Part shown: positions 1-8,134 of the stretch, piece after piece
Position numbering within the stretch: position 1 is the stretch's first letter
How the letters are laid out: each line of letters opens with the position of its first letter
DNA from: UBA8529 sp964390565
GTDB lineage: Bacteria > Bacteroidota > Bacteroidia > Bacteroidales > Tenuifilaceae
Assembly: GCA_964390565.1 (NCBI GenBank)
Contig: CAYMII010000016.1
Span: 1 to 64,000, forward strand
Direction: 5' to 3'
Length of the DNA stretch: 64,000 nt
Program-made: the position numbers and the translations under genes
Notes under the pieces: generated by a model
Database searches by the model: none
Seen by the model: the letters and a program-made list of their open reading frames with translations, nothing else
What the model was told of the DNA's origin: nothing

Positions 1-80
1 TAAATAATCTTTTCTATTTATTTTTTACTAATTTTAATATGAAAGTTTTTTGAGTAGTAACAACCATAAATGCTGGGATT

Positions 81-3000
81 ATGAAACAGAAATTAATATT
101 TGTTATTGGATTTACATTAGTGTTTTGTTCCAATTGCAAAAAGGATGAGAATAACAGACCTCCAACTTTAACAACTACTATAACAACAAATATTGCATCA
201 ACAACGGTCTCGAGTGGTGGAAAAATCAAATCAGATGGAGGAGCTTCCATTACAGCGAGAGGTGTATGCTGGGGAACAATTGCCAACCCAACAATATCTA
301 ATTCAAAAACAACTGATGGTAAAGGCCGTGGTTCTTATACAAGTAGTATTATTGGATTAACTCCAAATACTACCTATCATGTACGTGCATACGCAACTAA
401 TTCAGAGGGTACGGGTTATGGTAATGATGTTTCATTTACTACTCAAGCTGAAGTTGCATCAATAACAACTTTATCTGCTGTGGCTATAACAAGTACTACT
501 GCCGCATCAGGTGGAAATATTAACTCAGATGGTGGGTCTCCTATTACTTCAAGAGGGGTATGTTGGAATACGGAAACAAATCCTAGTATAGAGAACTCAA
601 AAACAAATGATGGTAGTGGGAGTGGTGCTTTTATTAGTAACATAACAGGGCTAAGCCCAGGGACCACTTACCATTTAAGAGCCTATGCTACAAATTCAAT
701 AGGTACCTCCTATGGCAACGATGTTACTTTTTCAACAATAGGAACAATAAATATTACGACTGCAGAAATTACATTAATAACAGCAACAGGTGCATCCTCT
801 GGTGGTAATATTACTAATGATGGTGGTTTGGCAATTACTTCAAGAGGGGTATGTTGGAATACCTCAACTGGACCAACCGTTGCTAATAGCAAAACGATTA
901 ATGGTAGCGGAACCGGAGTTTTCACAAGTAGCATTATTGGGCTTAACGAAAATACATCCTACTATCTGAGGGCGTATGCTACGCACAGTGCTGGAACAAT
1001 ATATGGCAATGAACTAAGTTTTACAACTGCGACAGCTTCTCCAACTGTAGCTGATTACGATGGAAATGAATATAATACGGTTACTATTGGAACACAGGTT
1101 TGGATGCAAGAAAATCTAAAAGTTACTCACTATAGAAATGGGGATGCAATTGCTAATGTTACAGATAATACTGCATGGACAAATCAAACTAGTGGGGCAT
1201 TTTGTTGGTATGATAACAATGAAACCACAAATAAGCCAATTTACGGCGCATTATATAACTATTACACAACGGTTGACAATAGAAACCTATGTCCAACAGG
1301 GTGGCACGTGCCAACAGATGCAGAATGGATTGTATTAGAAGATTTTCTTGGTGGCAGAACTGTTGCAGGTGGCAAGTTAAAGTCACCATTACTTTGGGCA
1401 AGTCCCAATACAGGCGCTGATAACAGTAGTAGTTTTACTGCACTACCAGGAGGCTCAAGGGGATCAAATTCTACATTTTTTGTTATAGGTCAAATTGGTT
1501 TTTGGTGGTCTACTTCAAATTACAATGGGTCAGATGCCTGGGATCGTGAAATTAGATGGGATGATGCTTCGACCCAAATTGTAAATAGAGGTAAATACGA
1601 AGGGTTAAGTGTCCGCTGTATCCAAGGCGAAGGTCAAGTTTTACCAGCCATTACAACAACAAATGGTTCAGCAATTACGTCGACAACTGCTACAAGCGGT
1701 GGCATTATTACCTCTGATGGAGGAGCCACAGTTACAGCAAGAGGAGTATGCTGGAGTACTTCACCAAATCCAAGTTTATCTAATAGTTTTTCAACAATCG
1801 GTTCAGGAGTGGGTTCATTTTCGTACACAATATCTGGTTTATCTAGTAATACAACCTATCATGTTAGGTCGTATGCAACCAATTCTGTTGGAACAGAATA
1901 TGGTGAAGATATTATGTTTAAAACATTATCTCAGTCTCTACCAACATTAACAACAACTTCAATATCATCAGTAACAGGAACGACATCAATATCTGGTGGT
2001 ATAATTACAAATGATGGAAATTCTACTATTTCTGCAAAAGGTGTTTGCTGGAGTACCTCTGTAAATCCAACGATTGAGAATTCAAAAACAGTTGATGGCT
2101 CGGGTAATGATGAATTTACAAGCAATATTTTTGGTTTAGCAATTGGTACTACATATCATGTTAGAGCTTATGCAACAAATTCAGTTGGAACTGCATATGG
2201 TGTTGACATTTCTTTTACAACTTTAGACCACCCATCAGTTTCAACCTCATCGATAACAGGAATAACGTCTTCTTTTGCAAATTCTGGGGGTAATGTCACT
2301 TCCGATGGTGGTGCAACCATTTCTGCTCGGGGGGTGTGTTGGAGTACTAGTTCGAATCCAACCACAGCGCTTACTACAAAAACTGTTGAAACTGGAACGA
2401 CAGGTATTTTTACAAGTAGCATTAGTGGATTAGCACCAAGTACAACCTATTATGTGATGGCTTACGCTACCAATAGTGTTGGGACGGTTTATGGGAGTGA
2501 GATTAGTTTTACGACACTTGGGGCAAATCAAATTACTGATATTGATGGCAATATATATAATACTGTTACCATTGGCACACAAGTTTGGATGAAGGAAAAC
2601 CTAAAAGTTACCCACTATAGAAATGGGGATGCAATTGGCAATATAACCGATAACACCATTTGGTCAAATCTTACAACTGGAGCTTACTGTTGGTACAATA
2701 ATGATGAAGCATCCAATAAGCCTACATATGGTGCACTTTATAATTTTTATGCTGTAGATAATATTAAAAATTTGTGCCCTTCTGGCTGGCACGTACCTAC
2801 ACATTCAGAATTTACAACCTTAACTGATTATCTGGGTGGTTTAACCGTAGCGGGAGGAAAACTGAAAGAATCTGGCTACATTCATTGGTTGAGTCCAAAT
2901 ACTGGCGCTGACAATATTAGTGGATTTACAGCACTTCCATCTGGTACTCGTTCAAATGACGGTACTTTTTTTGATATTAGAAGCACTGGAACTTGGTGGA

Positions 3001-3131
3001 GTTCGACAGTTTCATCAACGAATCCGACTATTTATGCTTGGAGAAGGGGGTTGGGTAATAACTATGCCAATGTTGGAGTTATTGCAACAAACAAAGAATT
3101 AGGATTTTCTGTTCGATGTGTTAAGGATTAG
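81..3131 (+). CDS. Surface lipoprotein with two [3 Ig-like repeats + FISUMP] modules
   Basis: The 1016-residue product starts with a short hydrophobic signal and a probable lipidated Cys19 followed by Lys-Lys-Asp-Glu, as in many Bacteroidota lipoproteins. The rest is modular. Three repeats of about 92 residues (roughly 30-122, 129-219, 223-316) share the cores SDGG, RGVCW, TTYHVRAYATNS and GTxYG. They precede a FISUMP domain (Fibrobacter succinogenes major paralogous domain, about 324-516, with QVWMQENLK and CPTGWHVPT). Three more repeats (about 524-613, 624-714, 720-812) and a second FISUMP domain (about 818-1016) follow. The FISUMP domains have no established activity. The repeats resemble fibronectin-III/Ig-like spacers. 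I infer a cell-surface or outer-membrane lipoprotein, possibly adhesive. No partner gene is adjacent. Start ATG at 81; domain calls are confident, function is not. Confidence 0.9.
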   Translation: MKQKLIFVIGFTLVFCSNCKKDENNRPPTLTTTITTNIASTTVSSGGKIKSDGGASITARGVCWGTIANPTISNSKTTDGKGRGSYTSSIIGLTPNTTYHVRAYATNSEGTGYGNDVSFTTQAEVASITTLSAVAITSTTAASGGNINSDGGSPITSRGVCWNTETNPSIENSKTNDGSGSGAFISNITGLSPGTTYHLRAYATNSIGTSYGNDVTFSTIGTINITTAEITLITATGASSGGNITNDGGLAITSRGVCWNTSTGPTVANSKTINGSGTGVFTSSIIGLNENTSYYLRAYATHSAGTIYGNELSFTTATASPTVADYDGNEYNTVTIGTQVWMQENLKVTHYRNGDAIANVTDNTAWTNQTSGAFCWYDNNETTNKPIYGALYNYYTTVDNRNLCPTGWHVPTDAEWIVLEDFLGGRTVAGGKLKSPLLWASPNTGADNSSSFTALPGGSRGSNSTFFVIGQIGFWWSTSNYNGSDAWDREIRWDDASTQIVNRGKYEGLSVRCIQGEGQVLPAITTTNGSAITSTTATSGGIITSDGGATVTARGVCWSTSPNPSLSNSFSTIGSGVGSFSYTISGLSSNTTYHVRSYATNSVGTEYGEDIMFKTLSQSLPTLTTTSISSVTGTTSISGGIITNDGNSTISAKGVCWSTSVNPTIENSKTVDGSGNDEFTSNIFGLAIGTTYHVRAYATNSVGTAYGVDISFTTLDHPSVSTSSITGITSSFANSGGNVTSDGGATISARGVCWSTSSNPTTALTTKTVETGTTGIFTSSISGLAPSTTYYVMAYATNSVGTVYGSEISFTTLGANQITDIDGNIYNTVTIGTQVWMKENLKVTHYRNGDAIGNITDNTIWSNLTTGAYCWYNNDEASNKPTYGALYNFYAVDNIKNLCPSGWHVPTHSEFTTLTDYLGGLTVAGGKLKESGYIHWLSPNTGADNISGFTALPSGTRSNDGTFFDIRSTGTWWSSTVSSTNPTIYAWRRGLGNNYANVGVIATNKELGFSVRCVKD

Positions 3132-3189
3132 TAGTTTTTATAATGTGTATTAATTAATCAATCATTGAATGATTAGGTTATAACTCCAC

Positions 3190-3229
3190 CCATCCAATTC
3201 ACTAGTATTGTGAACGGACGGATGGTTTT
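3190..3229 (+). terminator. Hairpin terminator after the FISUMP lipoprotein gene
   Basis: The outer arms CCATCC (3190-3195) and GGATGG (3220-3225) enclose an inner TTCAC/GTGAA stem and are followed by TTTT. It lies 59 bp after the stop codon. The stem is interrupted, so strength is uncertain. Confidence 0.5.
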
Positions 3230-3305
3230 ATTACTGTTAATTTTCAGAGATTTCCATTGCTCCCGTGGATTTGAAACCCGTGCGCCTAAAGGTTAGAAGT
3301 TGTGT

Positions 3306-3683
3306 TTAATACATATAAAACCTAAACGGAATTTTCACCAGTTCCGAAAGCGTTTCGCCCTCCTCCTTCATACCCTCATCGTCGGGGTGGTAGTACCAAT
3401 CGATATAAACAGGGTTATTGTTTTCGTGAATCTCCTTGCAAATGAGAATTATGTCGTGAATCTTTTTCTGCGAAGCAGAGTTGATATACTCCATCTTAAA
3501 TGTAAGAACCGTTTCGTTATTGGGTTCCTTCGAATACTCCCTAATCCAATCAACAATTGGGTTAAAAAACTCCTTCGGATTTTCAGGTAACGCTTTACCG
3601 CTAAACTCTAAGCAGTTCATCTTCTTATCGAGGATAACGTCGGGGCAATCATGAGTTGCTTGAATTATTAAGGGCTCCATCAT
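3306..3683 (-). CDS. SiaC-family (DUF1987) regulatory phosphoprotein, paralogue 1
   Basis: A 125-residue soluble protein with the DUF1987/SiaC signature: a short N-terminal strand, F-x-G-x-A-x-P-E-N, the helix PIVDWIREY, the motif YINSASQK (Asn68-Ser69) and an acidic tail with WYYHPDDEG. In Pseudomonas aeruginosa, SiaC is phosphorylated by SiaB on a Thr in the matching loop, and unphosphorylated SiaC activates the diguanylate cyclase SiaD. Here the acceptor position is Ser. The ATG at 3683 is preferred; a longer reading frame would need a TTG at 3719. It stands alone, far from the kinase gene at 54.8 kb. Family assignment is firm; phosphorylation and partner are inferred. Confidence 0.85.
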   Translation of the reverse strand: MMEPLIIQATHDCPDVILDKKMNCLEFSGKALPENPKEFFNPIVDWIREYSKEPNNETVLTFKMEYINSASQKKIHDIILICKEIHENNNPVYIDWYYHPDDEGMKEEGETLSELVKIPFRFYMY

Positions 3684-4247
3684 CGCACTTATATATTTAA
3701 TAATATGAGACTTAACCAAACAGGATAAATCTTCTTAAAGGTAAAAAAATTTATATAAAAACTCAATTTTAATGGGGTACTATTTTAATATACTCTTCTA
3801 CTGCTTATAAAATGAGTCTTTGAGTGGAACTACCTTGTAAATTTTTGCATTGCTACACTTTGAACCTTGAGATTAAAGTTTTGCAACAGAGTGAAAAATA
3901 TCCAAAAACAAATATATAAGTATAATAAAATCAACACATTGAAAAATATTTTCATTTTTTGATAGGGTAAGTTGAATAGCTTCAGCTCATATATGCAAAC
4001 AAGTAATAAATTATAACCTAAGGTTCTTTGAGATGGATAGTAATAAAAAATTAGCTAACGTTAGCTAATTGAATAACAGGGTGTTCGTTACCGAACGCAA
4101 ATTATAAAAAACGAACAGTAATTTATGAAGTATTAAATTGTTATATAATTGATAATTAAATAAATAATATGTTTTGGCACGAACTCTGTAAATAGAAAAG
4201 CATTAGTATACAACTATATAAATAAATAAAAAAAGTAATTTAAAATT
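3684..4247. other. AT-rich intergenic region with palindromes
   Basis: About 560 bp without a credible gene. It holds a perfect 22-bp palindrome at 4049-4070 and a smaller inverted repeat at 4083-4096, both upstream of the gene starting at 4261. No RNA gene was recognised. Confidence 0.6.
4049..4070. promoter_or_regulatory. Perfect 22-bp palindrome, possible operator
   Basis: The half-site AATTAGCTAAC is followed directly by its reverse complement. It sits about 190 bp upstream of the orphan secreted-protein gene at 4261. A second inverted repeat, GTTCG-TTAC-CGAAC (4083-4096), follows, with another CGAAC half-site near 4112. This arrangement suits binding by a dimeric regulator, but no regulator gene is nearby. 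Confidence 0.4.
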
Positions 4248-4253
4248 AGGAGG
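4248..4253 (+). promoter_or_regulatory. Strong Shine-Dalgarno sequence AGGAGG
   Basis: A perfect AGGAGG lies 7 nt before the ATG at 4261. This is unusual here, because most genes in the window lack a recognisable Shine-Dalgarno sequence. It fixes the start of the downstream gene. Confidence 0.7.
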
Positions 4254-4260
4254 TTACATT

Positions 4261-4701
4261 ATGAAATCACTATTAACTATTTTGATGGTTGCGCTTATTG
4301 GCACAGCTGTTAATGCGAACCCTGGCAGTAAAGGGGACTATCTAGTAACAAAAGACGGTAAACTTATCGTTGCAAAAGTTCATCTAGGTATGTTAAATGT
4401 TAAAGCTATACAAGAGAATGGCGAAAAGGTAAAGGTTAGTTTCAATAACGTTGAATCGTTTAAAATGGATGGCGAAACCTATTCGAGAAAACCATTATTC
4501 AACGATAAGCATTACGAAGGAATGGTTTTTATGAAAAAGATTGCACATAGAAACAGCCTTGGTCTTTATTGTTACGAGGATCCTTTAATCGTCGGTTCAG
4601 ACAATAAAAGGTACTTTGTTTACAAGGACGAAACAACTTTTTGGCTTGAGGTTGAATATAAATCTGCAGAGAACATCAAAAATTTCTTCAATAGGATGTA
4701 A
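4261..4701 (+). CDS. Small secreted protein of unknown function
   Basis: A 146-residue protein with a clear signal peptide (residues 1 to about 19, ending VNA before NPGSKG). I do not recognise the family. The mature part looks beta-rich: DYLVTKDGKLIVAKVHLG is followed by a basic-acidic segment and ends in NFFNRM. There is no lipobox and no other membrane segment, so it should be periplasmic or exported. It has a strong ribosome-binding site, its own terminator and palindromes upstream, which points to a regulated single-gene unit that may be highly expressed. No neighbour indicates its role. Confidence 0.75.
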   Translation: MKSLLTILMVALIGTAVNANPGSKGDYLVTKDGKLIVAKVHLGMLNVKAIQENGEKVKVSFNNVESFKMDGETYSRKPLFNDKHYEGMVFMKKIAHRNSLGLYCYEDPLIVGSDNKRYFVYKDETTFWLEVEYKSAENIKNFFNRM

Positions 4702-4723
4702 TACAAAAAGGTTAGTTTAGGTA

Positions 4724-4751
4724 AAGAAAACCGTCATATGACGGTTTTCTT
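4724..4751. terminator. 28-bp perfect palindromic terminator
   Basis: A perfect palindrome with a GACGG/CCGTC core flanked by A-tracts and T-tracts (centre between 4737 and 4738). It follows the gene ending at 4701 by 22 bp and could work in both directions. Confidence 0.75.
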
Positions 4752-4800
4752 GTTTATATATGTTAACAAAGTAAATATGAAATTTTCATGAATTGTTTTA

Positions 4801-4808
4801 TATCTTTG
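4801..4808 (+). promoter_or_regulatory. Bacteroidota -7 box (TATCTTTG) for the gene at 4829
   Basis: It matches the TAnnTTTG consensus of the primary Bacteroidota sigma factor and lies 20 bp before the ATG. No good -33 TTTG stands at the right distance, so this is a partial promoter call. Confidence 0.4.
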
Positions 4809-4828
4809 ATAGATAAATTGAAGCGACT

Positions 4829-5107
4829 ATGGATTCTGAAAAGTATTTTGTGCAGAGCGCACCCATTAGCACGGGACAGGTATTTATCGATTCGTATACC
4901 GGATTAACTTTTGGAATTAGGAATATAACCTACGACAGGCAAGCGTTTGGTAGCATTACTTTACCTAAATCCGCATCACAAGAAGTAAACAATGTCAATC
5001 CAGGCCAAAAATGGGTATTCAGCTTTCAAGGGAAGGATTTTGAACTTATCCTTTTAGAGCTTAACTACCTTTACGATAGTTACAGAGTTCAAATATCCGA
5101 GAAATAG
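4829..5107 (+). CDS. Small hypothetical cytosolic protein
   Basis: A 92-residue protein with no signal peptide or membrane segment. I do not recognise it. The sequence alternates short hydrophobic strands (QVFIDSYTGLTFGI, GSITLP, WVFSFQGKDFELILLELNYLY), which suggests a small beta-rich fold. It has its own -7 box after a terminator, so it is probably transcribed alone. It converges on mqnC with 8 bp between the stop codons. The open frame and promoter support a real gene; function is unknown. Confidence 0.6.
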   Translation: MDSEKYFVQSAPISTGQVFIDSYTGLTFGIRNITYDRQAFGSITLPKSASQEVNNVNPGQKWVFSFQGKDFELILLELNYLYDSYRVQISEK

Positions 5108-5115
5108 AATGACTT

Positions 5116-6264
5116 TTAAAGTTCAGGTCTTTTTTTTAGCTCATCGAGCGATAAAATTTGGCTAAACTCGCAATCGGGTAACGAAATGTGTTCGTACTTT
5201 TGGTTGCGCAGTTGAGGGATAAAACCTGCATCAACAATCGCCTTTTGAATTCCATATGAGTCCATTCGGTTTAGGGCACCTGCCGATGAAACTACATTTT
5301 CCTCAATCATTATCGACCCAAAATCGTTAGCACCAGCATGTAGGCATACCTGAGCCGTATCCTTGCCAACGGTTAACCACGATGCTTGAATATGCTTGAT
5401 ATTGTTGAGCACTATTCGGCAAATGGCAATAGTTCTTATATACTCCTCGGGTGAAACTACGCTGTTTACGCCAACGCTTTCGAGCTTTGTCCCTTTACCC
5501 TGAAAAGTCCAAACGATGAAGTTAAGGAAGCCGGGGTTGCCTTTGTACCGTTTTGCCTGTAAATCGCGAAGTTTAATGAGATGCTCAATGCGCTCCTCGA
5601 TTGTTTCAATGTGTCCAATCATCATTGTAGCTGAAGTTACAAGCCCTAACTCATGGGCTTCGGCCATAACATCGAGCCAAGCTTGTGCATTTGGTTTGCC
5701 GGGCGAAATAAATTTACGTACTCTATCAACCAAAATTTCGGCACCAGCACCGGGTAAACTATCTAAACCAGATTCGATAAGTGTTTCAAGAACTTCTTTA
5801 TATGAAAGCTTCTCAATTTTAGCAATAAAAGCTACCTCTGGTGGGCCTAGAGCATGAAGTTTGATGTTCGGAAACATCTCTTTTAGCTCTCTGAAAAGGG
5901 ATGTATAAAATTCTAACCCTAGCTTTGGATGCAAACCACCTTGTAGAAGAAGCTGATCGCCACCATATCGCTGAAGTTCCTCAATTTTAAGTTTATACTC
6001 TGCAATTGAAGTGATATAAGCCGTTTCGTCGGAGAGGTTGCAGTGGAAGTTGCAAAACTTGCATCCCGAAACGCAAACATTGGTGATATTTACATTCCTA
6101 TCAATTTGCCAAGTAACCTTGTTCCCGGGTACATGAATCTTTCGAAGCTCGCTTCCCACAAACATTAGTTCGTGCGTTGAAGCGTTTTGGTATAGAAAAA
6201 CACCCTCTTCTAAAGTTAGTGGTATTAATGATAAAGCCTTATTGAGTAGCTGGTTAACGTCCAT
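5116..6264 (-). CDS. mqnC: Cyclic dehypoxanthinyl futalosine synthase
   Basis: A 382-residue radical SAM enzyme of the futalosine pathway to menaquinone. It cyclises dehypoxanthine futalosine in the cytoplasm. The [4Fe-4S] motif CxxxCxxC is Cys64, Cys68 and Cys71. Further family motifs are LLLQGGLHP, GAGAEIL, ATMMIGHIE and the C-terminal QASWLTVG...GANDFGSIMIEENVVS, which favour MqnC over the related MqnE. Length is normal for the family. It is divergent from pdxA. No other mqn gene lies in the window, and the menaquinone pathway is usually scattered in this phylum. Confidence 0.93.
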   Translation of the reverse strand: MDVNQLLNKALSLIPLTLEEGVFLYQNASTHELMFVGSELRKIHVPGNKVTWQIDRNVNITNVCVSGCKFCNFHCNLSDETAYITSIAEYKLKIEELQRYGGDQLLLQGGLHPKLGLEFYTSLFRELKEMFPNIKLHALGPPEVAFIAKIEKLSYKEVLETLIESGLDSLPGAGAEILVDRVRKFISPGKPNAQAWLDVMAEAHELGLVTSATMMIGHIETIEERIEHLIKLRDLQAKRYKGNPGFLNFIVWTFQGKGTKLESVGVNSVVSPEEYIRTIAICRIVLNNIKHIQASWLTVGKDTAQVCLHAGANDFGSIMIEENVVSSAGALNRMDSYGIQKAIVDAGFIPQLRNQKYEHISLPDCEFSQILSLDELKKRPEL

Positions 6265-6403
6265 TACAAGGATTTTAAAGAGTTATAAAAGTACAAAAAA
6301 ATAACAAACCCCTCTTTTTACCGTTGGCAATCGATTCAATTCACATATTTGCTAGGGTTTTACGCTAAATATAAAAACATCACAACTACAACCTTGTTAA
6401 CTC

Positions 6404-6433
6404 TTTGAACCTTGCCCTTTTTTTATACTTTTG
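6404..6433 (+). promoter_or_regulatory. Promoter for pdxA-ruvA-sprA
   Basis: A -33 TTTG (6404-6407) and -7 TACTTTTG (6426-6433) are separated by 18 bp, matching the Bacteroidota consensus. Transcription would start near 6440, about 28 nt before the pdxA ATG. Confidence 0.6.
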
Positions 6434-6467
6434 TACGATAAACCTTAAAAAGTAAAAAAGGTTGAGT

Positions 6468-7520
6468 ATGAGCGAAGAAAAAGTAAGAGTAGGTATAACC
6501 CAAGGCGATATCAACGGTATTGGTTACGAGGTAATCATCAAAACCTTTTCCGATCCACGCGTTAATGAGCTTTGCATACCAATAGTATACGGCTCGCCCA
6601 AGGTGGCTGCATACCATAGAAAGGCTTTAAATGTTGAGAATTTTAGCTTTAACCAGATAAAAGATGCCAGCGAAGCAAATTCAAAAAAGGTAAATATTGT
6701 CAACTGCATGGACGAGAACGTTCGTGTTGAACTTGGCAAATCTACCGAATATGGAGGATTGGGATCGTTGCAGGCGCTTAAAGCGGCTATTGTAGATATT
6801 AAAGCAAAAAAGATAGATGTTTTGCTAACAGGGCCAATTGATAAGCACAACGTGCAGGGGCAAAACTTCCAATTCCCTGGTCATACCGAGTTTTTAGCCA
6901 GCAGCTTCGATTGCAAGGAGGTGTTAATGCTGATGATTAGCGAGGTGATGAAGGTGGGAGTTGTAACGGGTCACATTCCTATTTCGCAGGTTCCATCGAT
7001 GATTACGAAAGAGGCAATTCTTTCAAAACTTCGTATTTTAAATCGTTCGTTGATTCAAGATTTTGCAATTCGTCGACCACGCATTGCCGTGCTGGGGCTT
7101 AACCCACATGCCGGCGATCATGGTGTAATAGGCGAGGAGGAGCAAAAAATTATTATACCAGCAATCAACGAGGCTAATAACGAGGGTATTGTTGCCTTAG
7201 GGCCATATCCTGCCGATGGATTCTTTGGTTCCGAAAATTTTGTAAAGTTCGATGCAATTCTTGCTATGTATCACGACCAGGGGTTAGCTCCTTTCAAAAC
7301 AATAAATTTCGATACTGGTATAAACTATACAGCCGGATTACCAGTTATCAGGACTTCGCCTGCACATGGTACCGCATACGAATTAGCGGGTAAAGGTGAT
7401 GCATCACCAAACTCGTTCCGACAGGCATTATACCTTGCTGTGGATCTTTTCAAAAACAGGCAGCAGTACGACGAGCTAACCAGCAACCCATTGCAAAGGG
7501 TTGACCCCGAAACGATATAA
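6468..7520 (+). CDS. pdxA: 4-hydroxythreonine-4-phosphate dehydrogenase
   Basis: A 350-residue cytosolic NAD-dependent, metal-binding enzyme of the DXP-dependent pyridoxal phosphate pathway. It oxidises 4-phosphohydroxy-L-threonine before PdxJ acts. Family landmarks are GDINGIGYEVI near the N-terminus, the metal-ligand His motifs FPGHTEF, LNPHAGD and MYHDQG, and the C-terminal TSPAHGTAYELAGKG. The ATG at 6468 is chosen over an in-frame TTG two codons upstream. It is first in a rightward set with ruvA (10 bp later) and sprA, behind a good promoter. pdxJ is not in the window. Confidence 0.95.
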   Translation: MSEEKVRVGITQGDINGIGYEVIIKTFSDPRVNELCIPIVYGSPKVAAYHRKALNVENFSFNQIKDASEANSKKVNIVNCMDENVRVELGKSTEYGGLGSLQALKAAIVDIKAKKIDVLLTGPIDKHNVQGQNFQFPGHTEFLASSFDCKEVLMLMISEVMKVGVVTGHIPISQVPSMITKEAILSKLRILNRSLIQDFAIRRPRIAVLGLNPHAGDHGVIGEEEQKIIIPAINEANNEGIVALGPYPADGFFGSENFVKFDAILAMYHDQGLAPFKTINFDTGINYTAGLPVIRTSPAHGTAYELAGKGDASPNSFRQALYLAVDLFKNRQQYDELTSNPLQRVDPETI

Positions 7521-7530
7521 TAAAAGGCAT

Positions 7531-8115
7531 ATGTTTGAGTACATTAAAGGCCCTATCGCGGAGTTAACACCTGCTTACGTAATAGTTGATTCGGCTGGAG
7601 TTGGTTATTATATTAACATTTCACTCCAAACATATAGCAGTCTTGAAGGAAAAAAGGAGGGAACTGTTTACCTGCATCAGGTTGTTAGGGAGGATGCTCA
7701 CCTGCTATTCGGCTTTGCCGAAAAGGATGAAAGAGAACTTTTCCGTTTACTTATAAGCGTTTCGGGTGTAGGTGCAAATACCGCAAGGGTTATACTTTCA
7801 TCCATGTCTGCTGCTGAAATTCAGAAGGCAATTCAGAATGCCGATATCAACGCCTTAAAGCAGATTAAAGGGATTGGGTTAAAAACGGCTCAGCGAATAG
7901 TTGTCGATCTAAAGGACAAAGTATTTGGCAAGGAGTTGGGAGCATCGCAATTATTTTTGGGTTTAAACAATACAACCAAAGACGAAGCGTTATCAGCATT
8001 AGTAATGCTTGGCTTTAATAAAGCCGCAGCAGAAAAGGTGCTCGATTTGCTTATAAAAGATGATAGTAAGCAAAGTGTTGAAGCACTCATTAAACAAGCG
8101 CTTAAGCGACTATAG
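7531..8115 (+). CDS. ruvA: Holliday junction branch migration protein RuvA
   Basis: A 194-residue protein that binds four-way DNA junctions as a tetramer and loads the RuvB motor. Visible parts are the N-terminal OB-fold (MFEYIKGPIAELTP), two helix-hairpin-helix segments (LLISVSGVGANTAR and LKQIKGIGLKTAQRIV) and the C-terminal RuvB-contact domain (DEALSALVMLGF). The ATG at 7531 lies 10 bp after pdxA; an earlier TTG in frame overlaps pdxA and is less likely. ruvB and ruvC are not in the window. The run ruvA-sprA-gcvH resembles an arrangement I recall from other Bacteroidota. Confidence 0.95.
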   Translation: MFEYIKGPIAELTPAYVIVDSAGVGYYINISLQTYSSLEGKKEGTVYLHQVVREDAHLLFGFAEKDERELFRLLISVSGVGANTARVILSSMSAAEIQKAIQNADINALKQIKGIGLKTAQRIVVDLKDKVFGKELGASQLFLGLNNTTKDEALSALVMLGFNKAAAEKVLDLLIKDDSKQSVEALIKQALKRL

Positions 8116-8134
8116 ATAGAATAGGGATAGAAGA

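Noticed and set aside
443..934. Antisense open frames opposite the FISUMP lipoprotein repeats
   Set aside because: The same proline/valine-rich shadow recurs opposite every repeat, as expected for a repeat's complement.
3250..3300. Stretch with GTGGATTTGAAACCCGTGCG resembling part of a tRNA
   Set aside because: No cloverleaf can be formed and there is no anticodon stem.
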